The notes: generated from the sequence alone by a model not told the origin. 64,000 nucleotides of DNA from Oscillospiraceae bacterium (GCA_003538135.1 DPOR01000003.1:29302-93301); one strand, 5' to 3'; positions 24,841 through 33,637 are shown, counted from the first letter of the stretch. Made by a program: numbers and translations.

Positions 24841-25518
24841 ATGGTTCTGACGATATTGAGAATATTAATACTTTACGTTCTTGCGACTGCGGCGGTCAGA
24901 ATAATGGGAAAAAGGCAAATAGGTGAGCTTCAGCCGTCGGAGCTTGTTATAACCATTCTGCTCTCCGAAATCGCGGCTATACCCATGCAGGATACGGATA
25001 TACCCCTGCTCAATTCCGTAGTTGCGGTGCTTCTGCTCGTGGCGTTCGAGATAATCAGCTCGGTTATCTCCATGAAGAGCCGCGGCGCGCGCAGACTGCT
25101 CGAGGGCAATGCCGTGACCGTCATACGCGACGGCAGGATAGACCAGAAGGAGATAAAACGCCTGCGCTATACCGTTGACGATTTGCTGACCGCTCTGCGG
25201 CAAAAGGATGTTTTTGATATCTCCACTGTCGGCTATGCCGTGCTTGAGACGAACGGCAAGCTCTCGGTCATGCTGAAGCCCGACGAAAACGCTCTGACGG
25301 CAAAGACGCTGAGACTTTCTCTGCCGGACCCCGGTATGCCGTGCCTCGTTATCAGCGACGGAAAGGTCATTCGCGAGCATTACGACGACTGCAATATGAA
25401 CGACAGAGAATTAAAACGCCTGCTGAGAGCCAAAGGGCTGGCGGTTGAGGATGTGCTGATAATGACCGTTGACCGCGACAGGAACGCAGTTATAGTCGAA
25501 AAGGAGAAGAAGATATGA
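24841..25518 (+). CDS. YetF-family (DUF421) membrane protein
   Basis: A 225-residue protein with three N-terminal membrane segments (about 3-20, 33-50, 58-77) and a soluble C-terminal domain. RIMGKRQIGELQPSELVITI after the first helix and the LRQKDVFDISTVGYAVLETNG block are the hallmark of the DUF421/YetF family. Some members take part in spore or envelope physiology in Bacillus, but no activity is established. It overlaps the DUF4363 gene by 4 nt, a pairing that is common in Clostridia. Confidence 0.88.
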   Translation: MVLTILRILILYVLATAAVRIMGKRQIGELQPSELVITILLSEIAAIPMQDTDIPLLNSVVAVLLLVAFEIISSVISMKSRGARRLLEGNAVTVIRDGRIDQKEIKRLRYTVDDLLTALRQKDVFDISTVGYAVLETNGKLSVMLKPDENALTAKTLRLSLPDPGMPCLVISDGKVIREHYDDCNMNDRELKRLLRAKGLAVEDVLIMTVDRDRNAVIVEKEKKI

Positions 25519-25898
25519 AACGCTTTGCAACAGCCTTGGTTCTGCTCCTTCTGACGCTTACTCTGAGCATCGGAGCGCAGCTTATATTCTCGAAGAAAAC
25601 CGACGAACTGATAACGGGTCTTGAAGCTCTGCTCTGCGCGGTCGACGCGGGGGAGGGCGAGAAGCGGGCGCTGGAAAACGTCGAGAAAGCGTGGCACGGC
25701 TCGAAGAAAATACTGCATATCCTGCTCGTCCACCGCTCGATGGACGAGATAGAGATAAACATAAACAGCCTGGGCGAATATCTCGGCGCTGGCGACAGGG
25801 AATCTTTGCGGCAGGCCTGCACCGAGGCGCTGATGCAGCTTGAAAATCTGCGTGACGCGGGGAGGATAACAATAGAAAATATTCTGAAAATAGCGTGA
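25515..25898 (+). CDS. DUF4363-family small membrane-anchored protein
   Basis: A 127-residue protein with an N-terminal membrane segment or uncleaved signal (about 4-25) and an all-helical outer domain rich in Glu, Leu and Ala. The composition and the position directly after a DUF421 gene match DUF4363. The function is unknown; translational coupling suggests a shared complex. Confidence 0.7.
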   Translation: MKRFATALVLLLLTLTLSIGAQLIFSKKTDELITGLEALLCAVDAGEGEKRALENVEKAWHGSKKILHILLVHRSMDEIEININSLGEYLGAGDRESLRQACTEALMQLENLRDAGRITIENILKIA

Positions 25899-25904
25899 TT
25901 TGCA

Positions 25905-25933
25905 TTGACAAAATGCTCCCGATATTGTAAAGT
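25905..25933 (+). promoter_or_regulatory. Promoter of the small membrane-protein gene
   Basis: TTGACA (25905-25910), a 17-bp spacer and TAAAGT (25928-25933), about 35 bp before the ATG at 25968. Confidence 0.55.
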
Positions 25934-25967
25934 TATTTTGTAGATATCAATAAAAAGGAGCACAGCT

Positions 25968-26420
25968 ATGAAGAAAAAGGCGGATCCGAAAAGTATTATA
26001 CTGACGATAATTCTCATAATAACTTATGTTTTGTCTGTAGTGTTCAATTTCTCGCATATGTCGGACAGCACCGGCAGCAGAAAGCCGGGCTTTGCAACGG
26101 CGGGACTTTTCCTGCTCGCGGCATTTGTCTATATTCTGTTTAATCGCAAGAACAAGCGCCCGCTTGTCGTCGGCATTGTGTTCTGGTCGATTTCGCTCGC
26201 GTGCTCGATATTCGCGCTGCTGATGTATTTCGCTTACAGCGATTGGATGAGCTTCTCATATCTTTTCATGATGGCATTTCTCCCGCCGAGCTTCGGCATT
26301 GCCGCGCCGTTCAAGTCGCTCAACACGCTCTACTTTTTCATCCTCTTTGCAATACCCGCGGCAGAGCTGATATTCCATATAATTTTACTTGCAATCCGCT
26401 CAAAGAGAATTAAAAAATAA
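25968..26420 (+). CDS. Small four-helix membrane protein, unknown
   Basis: A 150-residue protein with a basic start and four predicted membrane segments (about 10-27, 43-60, 66-88 and 120-143), ending in a basic cytoplasmic tail. I do not recognise the family. It has its own promoter, a good AAGGAG site and its own terminator, so it is monocistronic. Confidence 0.65.
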   Translation: MKKKADPKSIILTIILIITYVLSVVFNFSHMSDSTGSRKPGFATAGLFLLAAFVYILFNRKNKRPLVVGIVFWSISLACSIFALLMYFAYSDWMSFSYLFMMAFLPPSFGIAAPFKSLNTLYFFILFAIPAAELIFHIILLAIRSKRIKK

Positions 26421-26444
26421 ACAGATTATAACATCGCGGTTTTC

Positions 26445-26475
26445 GGCCGTCCCTCGTCGGGACGGTCTTTTTTTG
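26445..26475 (+). terminator. Terminator
   Basis: GGCCGTCCC (from 26446) pairs with GGGACGGTC (26459-26467), then a run of seven or eight T. Confidence 0.85.
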
Positions 26476-26593
26476 CGGCCGAAAGCCTTGATATATAAGT
26501 ACTTTGCGGCATTTGCAATTTTAGAATTAATTATTCTTTTATAAATTAAACATAAAGTTAATATTATTTAATCAAACTTAACCGCGCCCCGTA

Positions 26594-26622
26594 TTGACAT
26601 AAACCGCGCAGTGATATAAATT
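26594..26622 (+). promoter_or_regulatory. Promoter of the AMP-ligase/condensation/ACP operon
   Basis: TTGACA at 26594-26599 with either TATAAA at 26615-26620 (15-bp spacer) or TAAATT at 26617-26622 (17 bp). The 80 bp upstream are very AT-rich and could act as an UP element, which suggests strong initiation. The leader of about 85 nt shows no riboswitch that I recognise. Confidence 0.55.
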
Positions 26623-26711
26623 AGGTTTGTCACGATTTATGCCCTTTTGTGCGGCGAAATATTTGTTTCGAATCAGGGCGGAATCAAATAAAGATTATCA
26701 ACGGAGGAAAT

Positions 26712-28262
26712 ATGGAAAAGAAAAATGTAACCCCGACCGTGAAGCAGCTGCTTTGCGCTTCGGCAGAGAAGTACGGAGAAGAGACGTTTATAAAATTCGT
26801 GCGCAACGATGCAGTCGAAGAGCGCAGCTATGTCCGCGTTAAGACGGACAGCGAGGCGGTCTGCCGCTGGTTGAGAAGCATATCGAAAGACCGTATGCAC
26901 GTCGCCGTTGTCGGCAAGACCAACTATGAATACATAACCTGCATTACCGGAGTGCTGCTCAGCGGAAACGTTGTTGTCCCGTTTGCGCCCGACATCTCCG
27001 CAAAAGAGGCTGCCGAGCTTTTCGACCGCGCAGATATCGACATGGTGCTCTATGACAGCGCTTTTGAGCAGAACATCGACGAGGTTCGCGCCAACTGCCC
27101 GAAGATAAAGCACGCGGTTGACCTTGCCGATGAGCATTTCTTTGCGGATATCTATGAAAAATATTCGGAGCGCAGTGAATTCGCTTCCCTCTCCGACTAT
27201 GAGGCCGATCCCGAAAAGTGCGCGGTCATAATCTTCACCTCCGGAACAACGGGAATCAAAAAGGGCGTTATGCTCTCGATGAATGCCCTTGTAGGCAACG
27301 TTCTTTATAAGGAATATATCAATATCTTCGCCGAGAGGACCTCGACCCTCTCCGTGCTCCCGATGCACCATATATACTGCTTCTCGGGCGACTATCTGAA
27401 GAACCTGTGCGACGGCGTTCAGGTCTGCCTCAACAGCAACCTCAGCGAAATCGTCACGAACCTTCAGCGCTTTGAGCCCAACGCCATGCGCGTTGTCCCG
27501 ATGATAGCGCAGCACCTGCTTCAGCGCATAAAGATAGCCGCGTCGAAGAATCCCGATATGACCCCCGCCGAGGCGGCAAAGACCGTTCTCGGAAGGAACC
27601 TCAACTGGATGACCTCCGGCGGCGCTTATCTCGATCCTATTCTTGCCGAGGAGTTTGACAAGCTCGGCATAATGCTCCGCCAGGGCTACGGCATGACCGA
27701 GGTCGGCTGCCGTATCTCCGTGCCCGACAGAGGCGTTTCCATCGAGTCCGTCGGCAGAGTTATAGACATCTGCGACGTCCGCATTGAAAACGGTGAGATT
27801 CAGGTCAAGACCCCGACAATCATGCTCGGCTACTACAAGATGCCCGAGGAGACCGCGAAGATGTTCACCGAGGACGGATGGTTCAAGACGGGCGATATCG
27901 GCTATGTCACCGAGGACAGACAGCTCTTCATCACCGGCAGAGTCAAGAACCTGATAATCCTCTCGAGCGGCGAAAACGTCTCCCCCGAGGCGATAGAGAA
28001 GAAGTTCAAGAAGCTCAGCCTTGTTTCCGAGGTTGTGGTTTACGGTGAAAAGGATCACCTTGTCGCCGAGATATATCCCGACTTCGAGCACGCAGAGCAG
28101 GAGGGCGTGAAGGATATTCCCGCCGAGATAGAGAGACACATGGACGAGATAAATGCGGGTTCGAAATCATCCCACTTTGTCTCCGAGCTCAGATTCCGCG
28201 ACGAGCCCTTTGAAAAGACCTCGAGCGGAAAGATAAAGAGAAAAGAAACCGTTGTCGGTTAA
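26712..28262 (+). CDS. Free-standing AMP-dependent ligase (acyl-/aminoacyl-adenylating enzyme)
   Basis: A 516-residue ANL-superfamily enzyme that activates a carboxylic acid as an adenylate and can load it on a thiol. The phosphate loop IIFTSGTTGIKKG is at 173-185, followed by GYGMTEVG, the hinge region GDIGYVTEDRQLFITGR and the C-terminal catalytic lysine in KTSSGKIKR (Lys507). The start is the ATG at 26712 after ACGGAGGAAA; a longer form from 26649 has no ribosome site. It is followed by a condensation-like protein (11-nt gap) and a carrier protein, so it probably loads that carrier. The substrate (fatty, aryl or amino acid) cannot be read with confidence. Confidence 0.88.
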   Translation: MEKKNVTPTVKQLLCASAEKYGEETFIKFVRNDAVEERSYVRVKTDSEAVCRWLRSISKDRMHVAVVGKTNYEYITCITGVLLSGNVVVPFAPDISAKEAAELFDRADIDMVLYDSAFEQNIDEVRANCPKIKHAVDLADEHFFADIYEKYSERSEFASLSDYEADPEKCAVIIFTSGTTGIKKGVMLSMNALVGNVLYKEYINIFAERTSTLSVLPMHHIYCFSGDYLKNLCDGVQVCLNSNLSEIVTNLQRFEPNAMRVVPMIAQHLLQRIKIAASKNPDMTPAEAAKTVLGRNLNWMTSGGAYLDPILAEEFDKLGIMLRQGYGMTEVGCRISVPDRGVSIESVGRVIDICDVRIENGEIQVKTPTIMLGYYKMPEETAKMFTEDGWFKTGDIGYVTEDRQLFITGRVKNLIILSSGENVSPEAIEKKFKKLSLVSEVVVYGEKDHLVAEIYPDFEHAEQEGVKDIPAEIERHMDEINAGSKSSHFVSELRFRDEPFEKTSSGKIKRKETVVG

Positions 28263-28273
28263 GGAGGAAAAAC

Positions 28274-29662
28274 ATGAAACCCAAGGCAGGAACAGAGGTA
28301 TTTGAGCTGATTCCCTCGCAGAAGATGATAAACTTCATGCTCAAATACAGTTTCTTTCATAAGCAGGTTATCCAGATACCCATGTCGATAGTCACGAGCA
28401 CCCCGATAGATTTCGACGTGCTCAAAAAGGCGCTCAACATAGAGATAGAGCGCAACGACTGCATGAGACTTCGCTTCTACAAGGAGCACGGTGAGTTCTA
28501 TCAGTATTTTCTCGACAAGTTCGTCGTTGAAGACGTGCCCGTTATGACCTTTTCGACCGAGGAGGAGCAGGAGGCATTCCTCACCGCCGACGCACGCAAG
28601 CCTATCCGCCATTTGAAGGGCGAGGACTTCCGCATCATCTTCTTCAACTCCTTCGACGGCAGATACGGAATATATATCAACGTCACCCATCTGTGCATGG
28701 ATGCCGCCGCGGTATTTGTGTTCTTCTCCGATCTGCTTGCGGTCTATGACCATCTCAAGAACGGCAAGCCCATGCCGCGCCCGCTCGGCGAATACAAAAA
28801 GACGATAAGAAAAGAACTCGCCATAGTCGCCGACGAGAAGAAAATGAAAGAGGAGGAGGAGTTCTACACCCAGTTCTTCCTCAAGGACGGCGACCCGCTC
28901 TATGCCGGCGTTCACGGACCCGAGCTGCTTGAAAAAGAGCGCAAGAGAAAGCATGACCCGTCTCTCAGAGCTCCGTCCTGCTTCGACCCGATACACGACA
29001 AGGCCGAGCTTGCAAAATTCGATGTTTCCAAAGAGGACAGCGACAAGATACTCGCCTTCATGCAGTCGAGCGGAGTCAGCCCCGAGTGCCTTGTTCAGCT
29101 CGCAATGCGCCTGCATATTTCCAAGATAAATTACAGGACGAACGACTCCTATTTCGTCACCCTCTGCACACGCCGCAGAACTCTCGACGAGAAGCGCTCC
29201 GGCGGAACTCTCGCAGAGCCGCTGCCGTGGAGAATAGTCCTGCCCGAGGAGCTGACCTTTACAGAGGCGCTCGACAAGATGGCAGAGCTTCAGATGACAC
29301 TGTTCAAGCATATGGACTACCCCTATCTCGAGTGCCGCGAGCTTGTAAGAAGACTGTTTAACTACAGCCCGATAGCAGCCTCGTCCTCGATGATGTTCTC
29401 GTGGTTCCCGATAGGCAAGGACACGATGAACGGTTGGGATTACGAGTTCTCGGGCTACAGCCTCGGCAGATACATCATGCCGCTCTACAGCTTCGCAATG
29501 TATGATTCGCACACAGGCTGCTTCAAGTTCTCATATCTGCATCGCACGAATATGATAACCTCCGAGCACATAAAGGCCCTGCACGAAAAGACCGTCCGCG
29601 CGCTGCTTCTCGGAGCGGAAAACCCCGACAGAACGCTCGGCGAGATACTCGATATACTTTAA
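28274..29662 (+). CDS. Condensation-domain-like acyltransferase (free-standing)
   Basis: A 462-residue protein that I assign to the NRPS condensation/CoA-dependent acyltransferase fold. The active-site signature HHxxxDG appears as THLCMDAAAV, keeping the catalytic His139 and Asp143 but with Thr for the first His and Ala for Gly. The segment DFDVLKKALNIEIERNDCMRLRF is the typical N-terminal 'donor' helix of C domains. It sits between a ligase and an acyl carrier protein, so it probably transfers an acyl group from the carrier to an amine or alcohol acceptor. There is no membrane segment, and no modular NRPS is near. Confidence 0.75.
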   Translation: MKPKAGTEVFELIPSQKMINFMLKYSFFHKQVIQIPMSIVTSTPIDFDVLKKALNIEIERNDCMRLRFYKEHGEFYQYFLDKFVVEDVPVMTFSTEEEQEAFLTADARKPIRHLKGEDFRIIFFNSFDGRYGIYINVTHLCMDAAAVFVFFSDLLAVYDHLKNGKPMPRPLGEYKKTIRKELAIVADEKKMKEEEEFYTQFFLKDGDPLYAGVHGPELLEKERKRKHDPSLRAPSCFDPIHDKAELAKFDVSKEDSDKILAFMQSSGVSPECLVQLAMRLHISKINYRTNDSYFVTLCTRRRTLDEKRSGGTLAEPLPWRIVLPEELTFTEALDKMAELQMTLFKHMDYPYLECRELVRRLFNYSPIAASSSMMFSWFPIGKDTMNGWDYEFSGYSLGRYIMPLYSFAMYDSHTGCFKFSYLHRTNMITSEHIKALHEKTVRALLLGAENPDRTLGEILDIL

Positions 29663-29677
29663 AAAGGAGAGACAGTC

Positions 29678-29896
29678 ATGCTTGAAAAGATAGCCGCAAT
29701 AATCTGCGAATATGTCTATATTGACCCTGCCGAGATTACCGAGCAGGCCAATCTCAGAACCGATATCGGTTTAAGCTCGCTTGACCTTATGAGCGTCGCA
29801 TCGGATTTGGAGAGCACCTTCGGAGTGAAGATCACCGAGAGAGCCATTCTCACCTCCAAGACCGTCAAGGACCTCATGAACTGCGTAGCTGAATAA
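29678..29896 (+). CDS. Acyl/peptidyl carrier protein
   Basis: A 72-residue four-helix carrier protein. The phosphopantetheine attachment site is Ser34 in DIGLSSLDLMS. Size and charge fit a dedicated carrier like DltC rather than the housekeeping AcpP, which usually has DSLDxVE. It is the third gene of the operon, 15 nt after the condensation-like gene, with an AAAAGGAGA site. It is presumed to receive the acyl group from the first gene's product. Confidence 0.9.
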   Translation: MLEKIAAIICEYVYIDPAEITEQANLRTDIGLSSLDLMSVASDLESTFGVKITERAILTSKTVKDLMNCVAE

Positions 29897-29911
29897 TTAC
29901 TGAACATCAGC

Positions 29912-29955
29912 AAAAAGACCGACCCCGGAGTTTCCGGAGTCGGTCGATTTTTTTA
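29912..29955. terminator. Bidirectional terminator between the carrier-protein operon and the enoate reductase gene
   Basis: A 13-bp stem with one mismatch (29917-29929 with 29933-29945) is flanked by AAAAA on the left and TTTTTTT on the right, serving both convergent transcripts. Confidence 0.85.
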
Positions 29956-29960
29956 TTCGG

Positions 29961-32015
29961 TTAAATTTTCATCGCAACATCGTATGCGCGCCATACGACG
30001 GAGCGGAGGTTGCCCACGGCGAGGCAGTCGCCGACGAGATGAACCTTGCCGGACTTCTCGGCGAGCGGGGCGGGGATATAGCCCGCGCAGCTTATGACGG
30101 AATCGCAGTCTATATTGATATCCTTGCCGTCCTTGCCGGTGCAGACGATGGAGCCGTCCCTGACCTCCTTGAGAACAGTCTCAAGATAGACGGGAGTCTT
30201 ATGCAGGGCGAACCACTCTCTGAGATAGGAGGAGTTTGCAAGGCAGACGCCGGTCTGGCTCACAAGGTCGTCCTTCATCTCGACGATTATCGGATTCTTG
30301 CCCTGGAGCGCGAGCTCGTAGGCTATTTCGCATCCGGTCAGACCGCCGCCGATAACCGCCACGGTGTCGCCGACCTCTGTGCCGTTGAGATAGTCGCAGC
30401 CCTCGATCATCTTCTCGTAGCCGGGAACCTTCCTGAGAAGTCTGGGAGTGGCGCCGGTGGCGATAATAACGGGGTCGCTGCCGAAGGCGGAGATATCCTT
30501 TATCTCGTCGTTGAGCTTAACCTCTATGCCGAGCTTCGTCATCTGGCGTCTGTACCACTCGAGCAGGTCGCGGAGCTTGCCCTTGTAGGACTCTGCGCTT
30601 GCGGGAATGAATGTTCCGCCGAGCACGCCGCTCTTCTCGTGGATTATCGGATTATGCCCGCGGAGCTTGAGCACGCGAGCCGCCTCCATGCCGCCTATGC
30701 CGCCGCCGACAATGTGGACGGTCTTGGGCGAATTTGTTTTCTTTATGTAGTGCTTGTTCCACTGCATTGTCTCTGCGTTGATGGCGCAGCGGGAAAGATG
30801 CAGGCTGTCGGAGAGCTCCTGATCGTTGGGAACGCCCTTGTAGTGGCACATATTGAAGCAGCCGTTGTGGCAGAGAATGCAGGGGCGGATATCGTCCTCT
30901 CTGTCCTCCATCATCTTCGTGACCCACTCCTGGTCGGCGAGGAACTGACGCGCAAAGCCTGCGCCGTCGAGCTTGCCCTCCTTTATCGCGTCCGCGGCGA
31001 CTCTCGGGTCGAGGCGTCCGGCGCAGATAACGGGGATATCACAGAACTGCTTGATGTATTCGACATCCTCGAGGTTGCAGTTCTCGGGCATATAGATGGG
31101 CGGGTGAGCCCAGTACCATGCATCGTAGGTGCCGTTGTCGCAGTTGAGGCAGTCGTAGCCCGCATCCTGAAGATACTTGACGGCTCTCTCGGACTCAGCC
31201 ATGTCGCGTCCTACTTCGGTATAGGCCTCGCCCGGGAGCGCGCCCTGACGGAAGCCCTTTGTCTTGGAAATTATGCTGTAGCGCAGGGAGACGGGGAAAT
31301 CGTCGCCGCACGCCTTCTTGATAGCCTGAACAACCTCGACCGCGAAGCGGTAGCGGTTCTCGAACGAGCCGCCGTATTCGTCGGAGCGTTTGTTTACATA
31401 CTTGAGGGTGAACTGATCGAGCAGATAGCCCTCGTGGACTGCGTGAACCTCAACGCCGTCAACGCCCGCTTCCTTGAGCATTCTCGAGCTCTCCGCAAAT
31501 GCGTTGACCATCTCCGTTATCTCGGCCTTTGTCATCTCCCTCGAGGGTACCTTGTCGGACCAGCGGTTGGGAGAGGGACTCGCGGAGGCGGTGATTCTGT
31601 CAAGATCCATGAAGGGCTTGCTGAGAACTCTCAGCGCGGGGTTGGTGTAGAGCTTCTCCATCATTTCGCTGATGGTGAAGGAGCGGCCGAAGCCCGCGGT
31701 CAGCTGAACAAAGAGCTTTGCGCCGGTTTTGTGGAGCTCGGGAGTCCACTTTTTGAGGTCGGCGTACATCTTCTTGTTCTTGTGGAGCCACTGGCCGAAC
31801 ATGGGATTGTAGACCGGCTGACAGCCGGGGAGAACAAGACCCACGTTGTTTTTTGCTACTTCCATGATAAAGCGTGCGCCGTCTTTATCGAAGTGGTTCT
31901 TCTCCATCCATCCGAAGAGGTCGGTGCCGCCCATGCTCGTGAGCACGATGCGGTTCTTGATTTCGCAGTTGCCGATCTTCCACGGAGTGAATAAGGGCTG
32001 TAATCTTTGATCCAT
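29961..32015 (-). CDS. NADH:flavin oxidoreductase / 2,4-dienoyl-CoA reductase-type enoate reductase
   Basis: A 684-residue flavin/Fe-S enzyme of the FadH/BaiCD/BaiH class that reduces activated C=C bonds. The old-yellow-enzyme barrel (1-365) includes VEVHAVHEGYLLDQF. Linker cysteines C379, C382, C386 and C390 (CILCHNGCFNMC) ligate a [4Fe-4S] cluster. An FAD/NAD(P)H domain follows, with VHIVGGGIGGMEAARV (from 433) and VAVIGGGLTGCEIA. Substrates for this class include enoates, dienoyl-CoAs and bile-acid intermediates, and which one applies here is unknown. It has a GGAGG ribosome site and stands alone, convergent with the carrier-protein operon; it may or may not belong with it. Confidence 0.87.
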   Translation of the reverse strand: MDQRLQPLFTPWKIGNCEIKNRIVLTSMGGTDLFGWMEKNHFDKDGARFIMEVAKNNVGLVLPGCQPVYNPMFGQWLHKNKKMYADLKKWTPELHKTGAKLFVQLTAGFGRSFTISEMMEKLYTNPALRVLSKPFMDLDRITASASPSPNRWSDKVPSREMTKAEITEMVNAFAESSRMLKEAGVDGVEVHAVHEGYLLDQFTLKYVNKRSDEYGGSFENRYRFAVEVVQAIKKACGDDFPVSLRYSIISKTKGFRQGALPGEAYTEVGRDMAESERAVKYLQDAGYDCLNCDNGTYDAWYWAHPPIYMPENCNLEDVEYIKQFCDIPVICAGRLDPRVAADAIKEGKLDGAGFARQFLADQEWVTKMMEDREDDIRPCILCHNGCFNMCHYKGVPNDQELSDSLHLSRCAINAETMQWNKHYIKKTNSPKTVHIVGGGIGGMEAARVLKLRGHNPIIHEKSGVLGGTFIPASAESYKGKLRDLLEWYRRQMTKLGIEVKLNDEIKDISAFGSDPVIIATGATPRLLRKVPGYEKMIEGCDYLNGTEVGDTVAVIGGGLTGCEIAYELALQGKNPIIVEMKDDLVSQTGVCLANSSYLREWFALHKTPVYLETVLKEVRDGSIVCTGKDGKDINIDCDSVISCAGYIPAPLAEKSGKVHLVGDCLAVGNLRSVVWRAYDVAMKI

Positions 32016-32184
32016 ATAAAAGCCTCCAATAAAAATATATATTTCAACGACAATATATTATCACATTTCGGCTTATTACGCAACAAAAAAACGCGCTTTA
32101 TCAATACTTTTTTATCAATAGATTGCATATTTTTTCACCGTCGGCCGGCTTGGGGACGCAAATTATCCGCAAAGGCTTTTCTGC

Positions 32185-32225
32185 TCGCAAAAACAAAACG
32201 CAGAGAGCCGTTTGCGACTCTCTGC
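32185..32225 (-). terminator. Terminator of the NfeD/SPFH operon
   Basis: GCAGAGAG (32200-32207) pairs with CTCTCTGC (32218-32225). On the minus strand the stem is followed by GTTTTGTTTTTG. Confidence 0.75.
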
Positions 32226-32240
32226 TTATGAGTTTATATA

Positions 32241-33188
32241 TTATTTCTGCTCTGCCGCGTCGGGGGAGAAAATCTCCTTTGCGCTCGCCACAAGTCCCGC
32301 GAGGGACTGGAGCTCGCTCGGAACGATAAGCTTCGTTGCCTTGCCGTCCGCGGCCTTTTCGAATGCCTCAAGGCTCTTTATCGTCAGATATCCGTTCTGC
32401 GGGGCTGCCTCGTTTATCAGCGCGATAGCCTTCGCCTGCGCCTCCTGAACGGCGACTATAGCCTGCGCCTCACCCTCGGCCTCGCGGATTTTAGCCTCCT
32501 TGACGGCCTCTGCGTGAAGAATGGCGGCCTGCTTGTCGCCCTCTGCGGCGAGTATCTGGCTCTCCTTCTGGCCTTCGGCGACGAGTATCTTGCTCGCCTT
32601 TTCGCCCTCTGCGCGGAGTATGGCCTCGCGGCGCTGACGCTCCGCCTTCATCTGCTTCTCCATCGCGTCCTGAATCTCGGGCGGGGGAAGGATATTTTTG
32701 AGCTCAACGCGGTTTACCTTGATGCCCCATGCGTCGGTGGCTTCGTCGAGGATAACTCTGATTTTCGCGTTTATGACGTCGCGAGAGGTCAGCGTGTGGT
32801 CAAGCTCCATCTCGCCGATAATATTTCTCAGCGTCGTTGCCGAGAGATTTTCAATGGCGGATAGCGGGCGCTCAACGCCGTAGGCATAGAGCTTCGGGTC
32901 TGTTATCTGGAAGAAAACGACCGTGTCTATCTGCATGGTGACGTTATCCTTTGTAATAACGGGCTGGGGCGGGAAATCCACGACCTGCTCCTTGAGGGAG
33001 ACGGTCTTTGCTACCTTTTCGACAAAGGGAATCTTAAAGTGGATGCCGGTCTGCCATGTGGTCGAATATGCGCCGAGGCGCTCGATGACATAGGCCTTTG
33101 ACTGCGGCACTATCTTGATGTTGAGCACGACAATGACGAGCACGAGCACGATTATGCCGATGATTACTCCGATTGCTACGGGTCCCAT
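32241..33188 (-). CDS. SPFH/Band 7 (stomatin-like) membrane scaffold protein
   Basis: A 315-residue protein with one N-terminal membrane segment (5-25) and a Band 7/SPFH domain (28-190; VPQSKAYVIERLGAY and RNIIGEMELDHTLTSRDVIN). An Ala/Glu-rich coiled coil (190-270) has repeated AEG(E/D/Q)K units, and a C-terminal tail follows. Such proteins form oligomeric membrane microdomain scaffolds. The NfeD-type partner is directly upstream (11-nt gap), the classical operon for this family, in which NfeD helps assemble or process the scaffold. Confidence 0.92.
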   Translation of the reverse strand: MGPVAIGVIIGIIVLVLVIVVLNIKIVPQSKAYVIERLGAYSTTWQTGIHFKIPFVEKVAKTVSLKEQVVDFPPQPVITKDNVTMQIDTVVFFQITDPKLYAYGVERPLSAIENLSATTLRNIIGEMELDHTLTSRDVINAKIRVILDEATDAWGIKVNRVELKNILPPPEIQDAMEKQMKAERQRREAILRAEGEKASKILVAEGQKESQILAAEGDKQAAILHAEAVKEAKIREAEGEAQAIVAVQEAQAKAIALINEAAPQNGYLTIKSLEAFEKAADGKATKLIVPSELQSLAGLVASAKEIFSPDAAEQK

Positions 33189-33199
33189 AATTTTCCTCC

Positions 33200-33637
33200 T
33201 TAGTGTTTTGAAACCATTAGTTTAACGCCGTCGATCTTGTCAACGGTGATGTTAGAGCCTTTCTCTATTCGGCTTCCGTCGGACGACCTCGCCGTCCAAG
33301 TCGAGCCTGCGACCTTCACTATACCGGTGCCGTCGGTGTTGTCGACAGTCTCCTCGACTATTCCCTCGAGCCCTATGTATCTGTCCGCGTTGGTCGGCTG
33401 AACGCGCTTTTTTGAAAACTTTCTGACGAGCGGGCGGGTCACCGCAAGCGCAACGAGCGACACTGCCGCGAAAATCACCCACTGAAGCCAGACGGGTGCA
33501 GAGCAAAGCTCCGAAATCAGAGCCGCCGCCGCACCTGCGGCAAACCAGATAGTGACAAGCTGAACAGTCACCGCTTCCACAACGATGAACGCTATCAGCA
33601 GTGCTATCCACAGTATGAGCATAGTGTATTCCGGCAA
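33200..33637 (-). CDS. NfeD-family membrane protein
   Basis: A 145-residue short-form NfeD (no protease domain). It has two or three N-terminal membrane segments (about 6-70) and a C-terminal OB-fold domain (RYIGLEGIVEETVDNTDGTG, then VKVAGSTWTARS). The start is TTG at 33637, 8 nt after AAAGGAGGA; upstream in-frame codons would add a non-homologous basic leader and lack a ribosome site. It pairs with the SPFH gene downstream. Confidence 0.88.
   Translation of the reverse strand: MPEYTMLILWIALLIAFIVVEAVTVQLVTIWFAAGAAAALISELCSAPVWLQWVIFAAVSLVALAVTRPLVRKFSKKRVQPTNADRYIGLEGIVEETVDNTDGTGIVKVAGSTWTARSSDGSRIEKGSNITVDKIDGVKLMVSKH

Noticed and set aside
26673..28139. A 488-codon minus-strand open frame
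   Set aside because: It lies opposite the AMP-ligase gene; its composition is that of a shadow frame and it has no start signal.
30039..31994. A 651-codon open frame on the plus strand
   Set aside because: It is antisense to the enoate reductase gene, whose flavin and Fe-S motifs are intact. The frame is a mirror of codon bias, with no family motif.
32450..32680. Repeated GCC/CTC-rich units in the SPFH gene
   Set aside because: They encode the Ala/Glu coiled-coil repeats (AEGEK-like) normal for the family.
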